The notes beneath the pieces are model-generated. The model was not told the DNA's origin, searched no databases, and saw only the letters and a program-made list of their open reading frames with translations. A program made the translations under genes and the position numbers. A stretch of 45,181 bases of DNA from UMGS1889 sp964540575. Lineage in GTDB: Bacteria; Bacillota; Clostridia; Oscillospirales; Ruminococcaceae. The stretch is taken from positions 1 to 45,181 of the forward strand of contig CAZINI010000023.1 in assembly GCA_964540575.1 (NCBI GenBank), given 5' to 3'. Position 1 is the stretch's first letter. Every line of letters begins with the position of its first letter. This document shows positions 16,424-25,661 of this stretch, piece by piece.

Positions 16424-17620
16424 TTAAAGAAGCTTAAATCCTGCCTCTTTCAGTGCATTCTTTATCTGCTCGATATGCTCATAGTTTCTCGTTTCGATAG
16501 TCAGCTTGATAATGCAGGAGTTAATGTCCATTTCAAGGTCTGTTCTGCCGTAGCTTACGGAAGTAACGTTGCCGCCTGCATTTCCGATGACCTTGGAAAG
16601 GTTTCTCAGCTGACCCGGCTTGTCGATAAGCTCGATGGACATATCCACCAGTCTGCCTGTTTTCTGCAAACCTCTGTTGATAACTCTCGAAAGGCTTGTA
16701 ATGTCGATATTACCGCCCGAAACCAGACAGCAAACTCTCTTGCCCTTTATCTCGGGTATCTTGTCAAACATAAGAGCCGCAACGGGTACTGCACCCGCAC
16801 CCTCGGAAACCAGCTTCTGCTTCTCCATCAGCGTAAGGATAGCAGCAGCCACCTCGTCATCGGTAACGGTAACAAGACCGTCCACATATTTGGAAATCAA
16901 CTCAAAGGTGTTATCGCCGGGGGTCTTTACGGCAATACCGTCTGCAATGGTCTTTACGGACGGGAGAGTTTCTATCTTTCCATCTCTAATGGCATTTACC
17001 ATAGAAGCAGCACCCGCCGACTGAACGCCGTACACCTTAACGTCGGGACGAAGTGACTTGATAGTGAATGCAACGCCGCTCAGCAGTCCGCCGCCGCCTA
17101 CGGGAACAACGACTGCCTCAACATTCGGCAGCTGCTCCAGTATTTCCAGACCGATAGTGCCCTGTCCCGCAATGACCAGCTCATCATCAAAGGGATGGAT
17201 AAATGTTGCACCTGTCTGCTGCTGCAGCTCAACAGCCTTGTCGTGGGCATCGTCATAGGTGCCCTCCACCAGACAAACGTCCGCACCATAGCTCTTGGTA
17301 GCTTCGACCTTGGAGATAGGTGCACTGTCGGGTATGCAGATGCATGCCTTTATGCCGTTTTTCTTGGCAGCCAGAGCAACGCCCTGTGCGTGATTTCCCG
17401 CAGAGCAGGCAATAACGCCCTTTTCCTTTTCCTCGGGAGAAAGCTGGGAGATCTTATAGTAAGCTCCCCTGACCTTGAATGAGCCTGTGACCTGAAGATT
17501 TTCCGTTTTCAGATAGACATTGTAGCCGGGGCAGAGATTTCTCCCCTTTATCATATCCGTTTCCCTGACGACCTCTTTTAAAACGTAAGAAGCCTGATAA
17601 ACCTTGTCCAGCGTAAGCAT
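16424..17620 (-). CDS. ilvA: threonine ammonia-lyase with C-terminal ACT domain
   Basis: The enzyme deaminates threonine to 2-oxobutyrate, the first committed step to isoleucine. The 398-residue protein has the PLP-lysine block TGSFKVRGAYYKI, SAGNHAQGVALAA, the glycine loop VGGGGLLSG, and a C-terminal ACT-like domain from about residue 325 (VDMSIELIDKPGQLRNL). The length fits the single-ACT bacterial type. The ATG at 17620 follows AAAGGAAG. The isoleucine-type T-box in its leader indicates a biosynthetic rather than catabolic role. ridA follows in the same operon. Confidence 0.93.
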   Translation of the reverse strand: MLTLDKVYQASYVLKEVVRETDMIKGRNLCPGYNVYLKTENLQVTGSFKVRGAYYKISQLSPEEKEKGVIACSAGNHAQGVALAAKKNGIKACICIPDSAPISKVEATKSYGADVCLVEGTYDDAHDKAVELQQQTGATFIHPFDDELVIAGQGTIGLEILEQLPNVEAVVVPVGGGGLLSGVAFTIKSLRPDVKVYGVQSAGAASMVNAIRDGKIETLPSVKTIADGIAVKTPGDNTFELISKYVDGLVTVTDDEVAAAILTLMEKQKLVSEGAGAVPVAALMFDKIPEIKGKRVCCLVSGGNIDITSLSRVINRGLQKTGRLVDMSIELIDKPGQLRNLSKVIGNAGGNVTSVSYGRTDLEMDINSCIIKLTIETRNYEHIEQIKNALKEAGFKLL

Positions 17621-17661
17621 TTTACTACTTCCTTTCAATAATTTCAGTCAAACGTAAGAAC

Positions 17662-17946
17662 AAAAAAGCTCCGCCCCGAATTCAAAGGGCGAAGCATATT
17701 ACTCCGTGTTACCACCTTAATTGCTGCAATAAAGCAGCCGCTCTTTATACGTCCGACAACGTATTCTCCTATAACGGGGAGTGTCCGTACACGCTTAATC
17801 GGAAATTTTCCGAAAACGGAAGATTCCTTTCAGCAGTCTGCTCAAGGGCGATCATCGTATTTCTCCGCACTGCCTTGCACCGAACGGCAGCTCTCTGAAA
17901 CGGAAAGAGCATTTCCCAACACTCCATACGCATTTTCCCTGTCAAC
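17662..17946 (-). promoter_or_regulatory. T-box riboswitch, isoleucine specifier
   Basis: The ilvA leader contains the T-box AAGGTGGTAACACGG (minus strand, 17718-17704) followed by a GC-rich terminator hairpin and seven Ts (17695-17662). The base of stem I can be drawn as AGGG/CCCT and CGTAT/ATACG, leaving ATGATCG on the 3' side of the specifier loop; ATC (17852-17850) is the natural specifier, an isoleucine codon. Uncharged tRNA-Ile would pair with ATC and, through its ACCA end, with TGGT of the T-box to favour antitermination. The T-box reads TGGTAAC where TGGTACC is more usual. Confidence 0.93.
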
Positions 17947-17968
17947 GCATTTAGCATAATATATTTTT

Positions 17969-17996
17969 ATTATACACCGATTTTCCCGATTGTCAA
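17969..17996 (-). promoter_or_regulatory. sigma-A promoter of ilvA-ridA
   Basis: Minus strand: TTGACA (17996-17991), 16 bp, TATAAT (17974-17969). Transcription would start near 17962, just before stem I of the T-box. Confidence 0.9.
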
Positions 17997-18086
17997 TGTA
18001 TATTTTGTTAAAAAACGGAGATTTTAAGCGGATATTTTTGTCACTATTTCTTGATGATAAAAATGGAAAAAATCATACAAAAAACC

Positions 18087-18115
18087 TTGTAAATCCTGCT
18101 TGGATATGGTATAAT
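18087..18115 (+). promoter_or_regulatory. promoter of the SNF2 helicase gene
   Basis: TTGTAA at 18087-18092, 17 bp, TATAAT at 18110-18115, about 37 bases before the start codon. Confidence 0.75.
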
Positions 18116-18152
18116 AAATTTATGTATTGCAGAAAAAAGGAGTGATAAGAAA

Positions 18153-21100
18153 ATGAAACAGTTTGAGTTTTCAGCCGAATATCTCAGAAAAATTGCATTT
18201 TCCGAAAACTCCTATAACAGGGGGCTAAGCTATTTCAAAAAGGGAAATGTAAGCTCCCTTACAACAACAAGCATCAGAAACGGCACCTCTGTCAGCGTCG
18301 AGGGCGAGGTGGAGGGCACCGACTGCTGCTACGACGCCGATTTTACCGTAAACAGCGAGGGAAAGATCGTCCGATACGGCTGTGACTGCCCTGCCGCCGC
18401 CTGCTATGACGGTGCCTGCAAGCACGTTATCGCACTGGCACTGAAATATTCCGAGCAAAGCAGCGGCTTCACCGTTTCGACCGACAGGGAAGCTTTCGCC
18501 CTAATGCGTTCGGCGGCGGCGAAAACCTTGGGTCAGCTGTCGTCGGGAAATGAAAAGGTTAGCATCGTCCCCGGGCTTTCGTTGGGATACAGGTCGGTTT
18601 CAGCCGAATTTAAAGTCGGCAGAAAGCGAATGTACGTCATAAAAAATCTTCGGGAATTTTGCAGCCTTTTCGCCACGGGCGAGGTCAAGGAATACGGCAA
18701 GGAGCTTATTCTCCGCCACGATATTTCAAGCTTTTGCGAGGAAAGTCTGCCTGTGCTGAGATTTCTTCTGTCAAGGGTATCGGCGGGCGGATTTTATCCC
18801 TATTCGTCCTCGAAATACAGAGAGCTGCAGCTTTCGGGCTTTGATCTTGACGTGCTTTTTGATATTTATCGGGACAGTTCCATTGCCGTAGATAATTACC
18901 ATGTCAATATCATAAGAGAAGATCCTCCCTTTTCGGTAAAGGTCGCACCTGCCGAAGGGGGCTGTAAAATATCCCTGTCGGACAGCGACGGCGAATGCTT
19001 CTTCCTCGGCAGGGGCGAGCATTCGTATTATATGATAGGCAGCAGCCTGTATATCTCCGACAGCAAATTCGCCGATGCCGCCGCCGAGCTGCTGAAAACG
19101 CTTATCAACAATGACAGTATCCTTGTGGCGGAAAAGGATATGCCCGCCTTCTGGCGTTCGGTAATGGAGCCTGCCGCAAAGCATATAAATATTATTTCCA
19201 AAGCTGACACGGCTAAATATGCTTCCGTGAAGCTGGAAACCTTTCTTTACCTGGATATGCCCAATGAAAATTCCGTCACCGCACGGCTGGAATTCGTTTA
19301 CGGAGATATGAAAAAAGGCGGATTTCAGGCGAAAACCGCCGAATCCTCCCCCGATATTGCAGGCGAGCTGACGGCGGAAGAGCTGCTTCGGAAATACTTC
19401 TCAGCCATCAACCCGAAAACCTCGGAAGCCTTCTTTTACGACAGCGAGGAACGGCTTTACACACTGCTTACAGAGGGCATTCCCGAGCTTTCAAAGTTGA
19501 TGACGGTGTTCGCTTCGGAAGCCTTTGACAGCGTTAAGGCACATCCGAGAATAAGTGCAAAGGTGGGCGTAAGACTGTCCTCGGGGCTTCTGGAGCTGGA
19601 GCTTATTTCCGATGAATACAGCCGTGAAGAGCTTGCGGATATGCTCTCGGACTATCGGAAAGGCAAAAGCTACCGCCGTCTTAAAAGCGGCTCATTTATC
19701 ACCCTTAATTCTCCCGAAATGGAAGCTCTTGCCGAGCTTGCCGATGACCTTCGGCTGGACAGCAAGGAGCTTCTCAAGGAAAATATCGCCCTTCCCGGGT
19801 ACAGAATGCTCTATCTCGATAAAATCATGAAGGAGCGGACAGAGCTTCGGTTTGAGAAAAACCGTGAGTTTTCCCGAAAGGCAAGAGAGTTTTCCTCGGC
19901 AGAATTTACCGTCCCGCCCGAGCTGGACGATATTCTCAGGGAATATCAGCGTGAAGGCTTCCGCTGGCTTAAAGCTATTTCCGAATACGGCTTCGGCGGA
20001 ATACTTGCGGACGATATGGGTCTGGGAAAAACCATTCAGACCATCGCCCTGCTTATGTCCGATAAACGGGACAGAATATCTAAAGGGCTGCCGCCTGTGC
20101 CGTCGCTGATAGTATGCCCCTCCTCCCTTTGCCTGAACTGGCAGAGCGAAATAGATAAATTCGGCTGCGGTCTTACCTGTGCAGCCGCTGACGGAAAAGC
20201 CGAAAACCGAAGCAGGATACTGTCCGAATATAAAAGCACAGACGTTATCGTCACCTCATACGACCTGCTCAAAAGGGACGTTCACCTTTACGATGAGCTG
20301 CATTTTCGATATGTTATCATCGACGAAGCACAGTATATAAAAAATCACGCAACCCAAAGTGCAAAGGCGGTAAAAGCAGTCAACGGCGAAGTGAAGCTTG
20401 CCCTGACGGGAACTCCCGTGGAAAACTCACTTGCCGAGCTTTGGAGTATTTTCGACTTTATAATGCCGGGGTATCTTTTCGGATATACCGATTTTAAACG
20501 GAGATACGAGCTTCCCATCGTCAGGGACAGCTCCGAAAAGGCTCTCGAAAGCCTCAGGAGAATGACCGCTCCGTTTATCCTCAGACGGCTTAAAAAGGAC
20601 GTTTTGAGCGAACTGCCCGAGAAAAACGAGGTCATTCTCACCGCCGCTATGGAGGACGAGCAGCGAAAGCTGTACGATGCCGAGGTCAGCCGCCTGAAAA
20701 CACTTCTGTCGGACAATGAAGCCGACAGCGGACAGGGAAAGATCGAGATACTTGCACAGCTTACACGGCTCCGTCAGATATGCTGTGACCCTTCACTCGC
20801 TTACAGCAGCTACACGGGGGACAGTGCAAAGCTCACCCTCTGTTCCGAGCTTGCCGAAAGCTGCGTTTCGTCAGGACATAAGGTGCTGCTTTTTTCACAG
20901 TTCACCTCAATGCTGTCCATAATAGAAAAGCAGCTGACCGAACGGGGGATAAAGACCGTTTCGCTGACCGGCTCTACCCCGCCCTCAAAGCGTCTGGAGC
21001 TTGTGGAACGGTTCAACACGGACGATACGGGAGTTTTTCTCATATCCCTGAAAGCGGGCGGCACGGGGCTTAACCTGACAGGTGCGGACATTGTTATCCA

Positions 21101-21329
21101 TTACGACCCGTGGTGGAACGCTTCCGCCGAAAACCAAGCTACCGACAGAGCCTACCGCATAGGTCAGAAAAACGACGTTACCGTATATAAGCTTATCGCA
21201 AAGGGCACAATAGAAGAAAAGATCAAGGAGCTTCAGTCCGCAAAGACGGAGCTTGCCGACAGCTTGGTTGCCGCAGGAGGCGGTATCTCCCTGCTTGACA
21301 GAAATGAGCTTCTCGCTCTGTTCGGATAG
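18153..21329 (+). CDS. SNF2-family helicase with N-terminal SWIM zinc finger
   Basis: The 1058-residue protein couples a SWIM zinc finger (C77, C79, C89, H91: CxCx9CxH) to a middle helicase-associated region and a C-terminal SNF2 ATPase. Motif I is DDMGLGKT near residue 625, motif II is DEAQ near residue 722, then LTGTPVENSL, a second RecA domain with KVLLFSQFTSM, LISLKAGGTGLNLT, and the closing ATDRAYRIGQ. These are double-stranded-DNA translocases without true helicase activity; the bacterial forms are related to RapA/HepA-type remodellers, but the role here is unknown. It has its own promoter and AGGAG ribosome site. Confidence 0.93.
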   Translation: MKQFEFSAEYLRKIAFSENSYNRGLSYFKKGNVSSLTTTSIRNGTSVSVEGEVEGTDCCYDADFTVNSEGKIVRYGCDCPAAACYDGACKHVIALALKYSEQSSGFTVSTDREAFALMRSAAAKTLGQLSSGNEKVSIVPGLSLGYRSVSAEFKVGRKRMYVIKNLREFCSLFATGEVKEYGKELILRHDISSFCEESLPVLRFLLSRVSAGGFYPYSSSKYRELQLSGFDLDVLFDIYRDSSIAVDNYHVNIIREDPPFSVKVAPAEGGCKISLSDSDGECFFLGRGEHSYYMIGSSLYISDSKFADAAAELLKTLINNDSILVAEKDMPAFWRSVMEPAAKHINIISKADTAKYASVKLETFLYLDMPNENSVTARLEFVYGDMKKGGFQAKTAESSPDIAGELTAEELLRKYFSAINPKTSEAFFYDSEERLYTLLTEGIPELSKLMTVFASEAFDSVKAHPRISAKVGVRLSSGLLELELISDEYSREELADMLSDYRKGKSYRRLKSGSFITLNSPEMEALAELADDLRLDSKELLKENIALPGYRMLYLDKIMKERTELRFEKNREFSRKAREFSSAEFTVPPELDDILREYQREGFRWLKAISEYGFGGILADDMGLGKTIQTIALLMSDKRDRISKGLPPVPSLIVCPSSLCLNWQSEIDKFGCGLTCAAADGKAENRSRILSEYKSTDVIVTSYDLLKRDVHLYDELHFRYVIIDEAQYIKNHATQSAKAVKAVNGEVKLALTGTPVENSLAELWSIFDFIMPGYLFGYTDFKRRYELPIVRDSSEKALESLRRMTAPFILRRLKKDVLSELPEKNEVILTAAMEDEQRKLYDAEVSRLKTLLSDNEADSGQGKIEILAQLTRLRQICCDPSLAYSSYTGDSAKLTLCSELAESCVSSGHKVLLFSQFTSMLSIIEKQLTERGIKTVSLTGSTPPSKRLELVERFNTDDTGVFLISLKAGGTGLNLTGADIVIHYDPWWNASAENQATDRAYRIGQKNDVTVYKLIAKGTIEEKIKELQSAKTELADSLVAAGGGISLLDRNELLALFG

Positions 21330-21375
21330 GTTTTCTTTTGGACAAACACCTTTATTCACGGAGGTTTTTCGGAAT

Positions 21376-23094
21376 ATGACCGTATATCTCATACTGCTTG
21401 CCGTCATCGCCGTGACGGGCATTCTGCTTACGGATATAAAGCCCAATAAAATAAAAAGGATCATCTACATTTCGATGGTGTTTATCTGCCTTACCCTGCT
21501 TGCGGCGTTCCGTTACTGTATAGGCAATGATTATTTTTCATACATTAATATGTTTCAAATGATAAATAAGATCAATACGCCGTATCCGGGTCAGGAGGAC
21601 ATAAGCTTCGAGCCGCTTTTTGTCCTTCTCACAAGGCTGATAGGTCTGTTCACCCACAATACCGAGGTGTATTCGGCGATATATTCATTCTGTGCACTTG
21701 TCCCCGCAGGCATTGCCATATATCTTTACAGCAAAAAGCCGATGATCTCCTGCTTCACTTACGTTTGCTTTGCATTTTTCTATATGTCGATGAACTTTAT
21801 ACGGCAGGCGATAGCCGTGTCCGTGATACTGCTGGGCTGGAAATTTTTTCGGGACAGAAAGCTCATTCCGTCAATGCTGATAATTATTGCGGCGGCAGGC
21901 TTTCATTATTCCGCACTGCTGATGATACCGATATATTTTCTCTCAGCAATAAAGCCCCGTCCGCTGCTTATAGCCATCGAAACGGCAGCGGCAGCGGCGT
22001 TATATATCTTCTCGGATGAACTGCTGACGCTGGCTGTCAAAATTCTGGGCGGCAAATATGAAGTATATCTTGACTCAAATTATTTAAGCAAAGGTCTATC
22101 CCCTGTTTATGTCATTCTTCCCGTTTTGATATTTGTTGTAGTTTATGGGATATATCTCTTAAAAAGCCGCATGGGAGAAACGGAAAAAGAGGACGCTATT
22201 TTTGCCAATCTTATGTTTTATCAGGCGGTCATATGGATATTCATTACAAAGCACAGCATTATGGAAAGGCTTGCTTACTATCCGTTTGTATTCGCCGTGC
22301 TTGCCCTGCCCTCAGCCGCTCTGTATATCGAAAGTATTGTTTCGGATAAAAAACGGCTTGATGAGATAAACGCAAGCATAGCCAAAACGGAAGAGCTGAC
22401 CATCGAATGGCTGGAGCTTATGCGAAGTGCCGCCAAACAGAAGCGTAAAATGAAAAAGGGCAAAGCAGCCTACGCTCTTTCGGCAGCGGCGATATGCGGT
22501 GTGTCCCTTTGGTATAACAGCTATATCGGAAGTACAGGGGTTTTCGGTGCTCACGGCGTTTTCCCGTATCAGACCAATATCTTGTCCGTAAGAGAAAAGG
22601 GCAATGAGCTGCTCTCTCCTATCCAGAGGGACAGAAAGCTTTCAGCCATAAATGATCTTACCGATTATTTTCTGCTTGCAGACAGCGATGAATACACCGT
22701 CATTATATCCACAAAGGGCGAATATACAAGACTTTTTGATAATACCATGCTTCGTGCATACAGACGAAGAGGATTTGAAGGAGATATTGACTCCCACAGA
22801 ACAAACGAAGCTCTCATAGCCGTTTCCGAATTATGCGAAGAGCCTGCTCTTTACGAAAAATTCGGCAGCGGAGAGATCAAAGCACAATTCTATATGGATT
22901 ACGGAAAAATCGAAATAATATCTTCAAGTGACAAAAAAGGCACCTCCTCAATAATCGTCAACAACAAAGAATATTCCCCCGATCTGGAGGGGCTGAATAT
23001 AGTTGTTATCCGCAGCGAAACGGGAGAGGTAGTCGATGCGGCAAACGCTCCGACCAACAAAATGCCTTATATCGATAAGCATTTTACTCCTTAA
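21376..23094 (+). CDS. EpsG-like polysaccharide polymerase with C-terminal ILEI/FAM3-like domain
   Basis: The first ~360 residues are an EpsG-family multi-pass membrane protein: about ten helices, FRYCIGNDYFSY after helix 2, FIRQAIAVSVILLGW, and GFHYSALLMIPIYF. EpsG proteins polymerise exopolysaccharide repeat units. After a charged stretch and one more helix (about 375-395) comes a soluble tail. Its sequence DEYTVIISTKGEYTRLFD, then RRRGFEGDI and EALIAVSE, then SSIIVNNKEY and GLNIVVIRSETGEVVDAAN resembles the ILEI/FAM3 (GG) domain. The start is ATG 21376, after GGAGG and an 11-base spacer; a longer frame overlaps the helicase gene. The tail assignment is by pattern only. Confidence 0.75.
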   Translation: MTVYLILLAVIAVTGILLTDIKPNKIKRIIYISMVFICLTLLAAFRYCIGNDYFSYINMFQMINKINTPYPGQEDISFEPLFVLLTRLIGLFTHNTEVYSAIYSFCALVPAGIAIYLYSKKPMISCFTYVCFAFFYMSMNFIRQAIAVSVILLGWKFFRDRKLIPSMLIIIAAAGFHYSALLMIPIYFLSAIKPRPLLIAIETAAAAALYIFSDELLTLAVKILGGKYEVYLDSNYLSKGLSPVYVILPVLIFVVVYGIYLLKSRMGETEKEDAIFANLMFYQAVIWIFITKHSIMERLAYYPFVFAVLALPSAALYIESIVSDKKRLDEINASIAKTEELTIEWLELMRSAAKQKRKMKKGKAAYALSAAAICGVSLWYNSYIGSTGVFGAHGVFPYQTNILSVREKGNELLSPIQRDRKLSAINDLTDYFLLADSDEYTVIISTKGEYTRLFDNTMLRAYRRRGFEGDIDSHRTNEALIAVSELCEEPALYEKFGSGEIKAQFYMDYGKIEIISSSDKKGTSSIIVNNKEYSPDLEGLNIVVIRSETGEVVDAANAPTNKMPYIDKHFTP

Positions 23095-23139
23095 GGCTTG
23101 CACCGCAAACACATTTCCCGCAGAAAGGAATTTTAAAAA

Positions 23140-24435
23140 ATGGAAAACCAAGAAAAGACCACCGAGGTCCGGACGGACAGCTCTGAACTTTCAATGAGAT
23201 CGCTGCTGACGGGCTTTTTCAGATGGGGATTTATCTCCATTGCCGTCGGTCTGATAGTCGGCGGAGTAGCCACTGCCTTTGACAAGGCTGTGGAATGGGC
23301 AACGGAATTCAGGCAGACCCACGACTTTATCATACTGCTTCTTCCGATAGCAGGTGTCATTATCGCAAAATCATACAGCCTTTTGGGAATGGAAAAGGAC
23401 AAGGGCACGAACTCCGTGCTTGTTTCGGTAAGAGAGGGCAAACGGCTTTCCATCAAAATGATGCTGCTTATCTTCTTTTCCACCGTCCTTACCCATCTCT
23501 GCGGCGGTTCCAGCGGACGTGAGGGTGCAGCCCTGCAAATAGGCGGAAGCACTGCGGCATTTATCAGCCGTCCATTGAAGCTTGATGTCCGTGAACGTCC
23601 GATAATCACAATGTGCGGTATGAGTGCGGGCTTCTCTGCACTGTTCGGTACGCCTATCGCAGCGGCTGTTTTTGCTATGGAGGTCACCACCGTGGGAAGC
23701 TTCCAGTATTCGGCACTTGTCCCCTGCGTCATCTCGGCAATAACGGGTGCGGCATTGGCACACAGCTTCGGCGTTCATGCGGCACATTTCGATGTTTACG
23801 GCGTGCTGCCCATTTCGTCGGCGGCAGTTACGGAGATACTGTTCACCGTGTTCATAGCCGTGCTTTCGGCGTTTATCAGCATTCTATTCTGCAAAACGAT
23901 GCACAAATCCTCCGAGCTTTACAGGAAATACATACCAAACACCATGCTTAGAGGTCTGGCAGGCGGTGCAATAGTCTGTGCCCTGACCTTCCTTTTGAGA
24001 ACAAGGGACTACAACGGTGCGGGAATGGACGTTATCACCGCAGCCTTCGGCGGAAATGTGAGATACGAAGCATTTCTCCTGAAAATACTTTTCACTGCCC
24101 TGACGCTGGGTGCAGGCTTCAAGGGCGGCGAGATCGTCCCCACAATGTTCATCGGTGCAACTTCGGGTGCGGCACTTTCTACCTTCTTAAACGGTATAAC
24201 ACCGTCCTTCGGAGCGGCTGTCGGTCTGACGGCAATGTTCTGCGGAGTTACAAACTGTCCCATCACCACTATCATACTTGCGGTGGAGCTGTTCGGTGCG
24301 GAGGGACTGCCGTTTTTTGCCATTGCAGCAGCGGTCAGCTATCTTCTTTCGGGATATGACGGGCTTTACGGCAGTCAGGAAATACTGTTTTCAAAGCTTC
24401 GTCCCGTAAAAATTAAAAAGATGACGGGAAAGTAG
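23140..24435 (+). CDS. CLC-family anion transporter, motif-wise close to CLC-F
   Basis: The 431-residue protein is a CLC channel/antiporter: GGSSGREGAALQIGG carries the gating glutamate (E128), and GFKGGEIVPTMFIGA is the later pore motif. The usual chloride-coordinating GSGIP is absent; the equivalent loop reads KGTNSVLVSVREG and leads into VLTHLCGG. That pattern is like the CLC-F group, which exports fluoride in exchange for protons, rather than classical chloride antiporters. No fluoride (crcB) riboswitch is visible in the 45-base upstream gap, so the substrate remains open. AAAGGA precedes the start. It follows the EpsG-like gene and may be cotranscribed. Confidence 0.85.
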   Translation: MENQEKTTEVRTDSSELSMRSLLTGFFRWGFISIAVGLIVGGVATAFDKAVEWATEFRQTHDFIILLLPIAGVIIAKSYSLLGMEKDKGTNSVLVSVREGKRLSIKMMLLIFFSTVLTHLCGGSSGREGAALQIGGSTAAFISRPLKLDVRERPIITMCGMSAGFSALFGTPIAAAVFAMEVTTVGSFQYSALVPCVISAITGAALAHSFGVHAAHFDVYGVLPISSAAVTEILFTVFIAVLSAFISILFCKTMHKSSELYRKYIPNTMLRGLAGGAIVCALTFLLRTRDYNGAGMDVITAAFGGNVRYEAFLLKILFTALTLGAGFKGGEIVPTMFIGATSGAALSTFLNGITPSFGAAVGLTAMFCGVTNCPITTIILAVELFGAEGLPFFAIAAAVSYLLSGYDGLYGSQEILFSKLRPVKIKKMTGK

Positions 24436-24464
24436 TTGACATATCGGCGATTTTGTATTATTCT
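24436..24464 (+). promoter_or_regulatory. promoter of prfB
   Basis: TTGACA at 24436-24441, 17 bp, TATTCT at 24459-24464. The -35 begins at the base after the CLC stop codon. Confidence 0.7.
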
Positions 24465-24521
24465 ATATATAGGTGTGTTCACCGACATATTTGCAAAATG
24501 TACTGAAAGGAATCAATATAT

Positions 24522-25646
24522 ATGATACTTCTTGACGAACTTAAAACAGAGCTTGCGGGCTACCGCAAGGAAATGAAGGAGCTTTACGACGTCCTTGACA
24601 TCGAAAGAGCCAAGGAAAGAGTGGAGGAGCTTCACAATAAATCCTCCGAGCCGAATTTCTGGGACGACCCCGATAATTCTCAAAAGATAATGCAGGAGCT
24701 TAAAGGCTACGAGTCAAAGATCGAAAATTACAAAAAGCTCAACAATCTGCTGGAGGACACTATCACAATGATCGAAATGTGCCTTGAGGAGGACGATACC
24801 TCCGAAGCAGAGTCGCTGAACGCCGAAGCGGACGAATTCAAGCGTCAGCTGGAAGCCGCAAAGCTCACTACCCTGCTTACAGGCGAATACGACAAAAACA
24901 ACGCTATCCTCACCTTCCATGCAGGTGCAGGCGGCACCGAGGCTCAGGACTGGGCAGAGATGCTTTTCAGAATGTATAACAAGTGGGCTGAATCCCATGG
25001 CTTCAAGGCAACCACCCTTGACTATCTGGACGGCGATGAAGCGGGTATGAAGTCCGCATCTATCCTTATCGAAGGCGAAAATGCATACGGCTTCCTGAAA
25101 TCCGAGTCGGGCGTTCACCGTCTGGTAAGAATTTCACCATTCGACAGCTCGGGACGCAGACACACCTCATTCTCATCGCTGGAAGTAATGCCCGAAATGG
25201 ACGACAGCGTTTCCGTTGAAATACGTCCCGAGGACATTAAGATGGACGTTTTCCGTTCAAGCGGTGCAGGCGGTCAGCATATCAACAAGACATCATCGGC
25301 TGTACGTCTTACTCATATCCCCACAGGTATCGTCACCTCCTGTCAGACCCAGAGAAGCCAGTTTCAGAACAGAGATTACGCTATGAAAATGCTGGTAGCA
25401 AAGCTGATGGAGATCAAGGAAAGGGAGCATCTCGACAAGATCGAGGATATTAAGGGAGTGCAGAAGGAGATCGCATGGGGCTCACAGATACGTTCCTACG
25501 TCTTTATGCCCTATACCCTCGTAAAGGATCACAGAACAGGCTTCGAAAACGGCAACGTTCAGGCGGTCATGGACGGAGATCTGGACGGCTTTATCAATGC
25601 CTATCTCAAGGCATTGTCCCACGGAACTCTCGAAAAAACCGAGTGA
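24522..25646 (+). CDS. prfB: peptide chain release factor 2
   Basis: RF2 releases peptides at UGA and UAA stops. The 374-residue protein has the SPF anticodon-like tripeptide in VRISPFDSSGRRHTSF and the catalytic GGQ in SSGAGGQHINKT. It is read as one uninterrupted frame: the LYDVLDIERAKERVEEL segment spans the place where many bacteria carry the CUU-UGA programmed frameshift, and here there is no stop. Autoregulation by frameshifting is therefore absent. AAAGGA precedes the ATG. The sugar transferase gene follows 15 bases later and is probably cotranscribed. Confidence 0.95.
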   Translation: MILLDELKTELAGYRKEMKELYDVLDIERAKERVEELHNKSSEPNFWDDPDNSQKIMQELKGYESKIENYKKLNNLLEDTITMIEMCLEEDDTSEAESLNAEADEFKRQLEAAKLTTLLTGEYDKNNAILTFHAGAGGTEAQDWAEMLFRMYNKWAESHGFKATTLDYLDGDEAGMKSASILIEGENAYGFLKSESGVHRLVRISPFDSSGRRHTSFSSLEVMPEMDDSVSVEIRPEDIKMDVFRSSGAGGQHINKTSSAVRLTHIPTGIVTSCQTQRSQFQNRDYAMKMLVAKLMEIKEREHLDKIEDIKGVQKEIAWGSQIRSYVFMPYTLVKDHRTGFENGNVQAVMDGDLDGFINAYLKALSHGTLEKTE

Positions 25647-25661
25647 TCGAGGAGCGATTAG

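Noticed and set aside
15974..17056. 360-codon plus-strand frame opposite ridA and ilvA
   Set aside because: It runs across the terminator and two well-defined genes in antisense and has no domain.
23095..23139. possible fluoride riboswitch before the CLC gene
   Set aside because: The 45-base gap is too short and lacks the conserved pseudoknot sequence.
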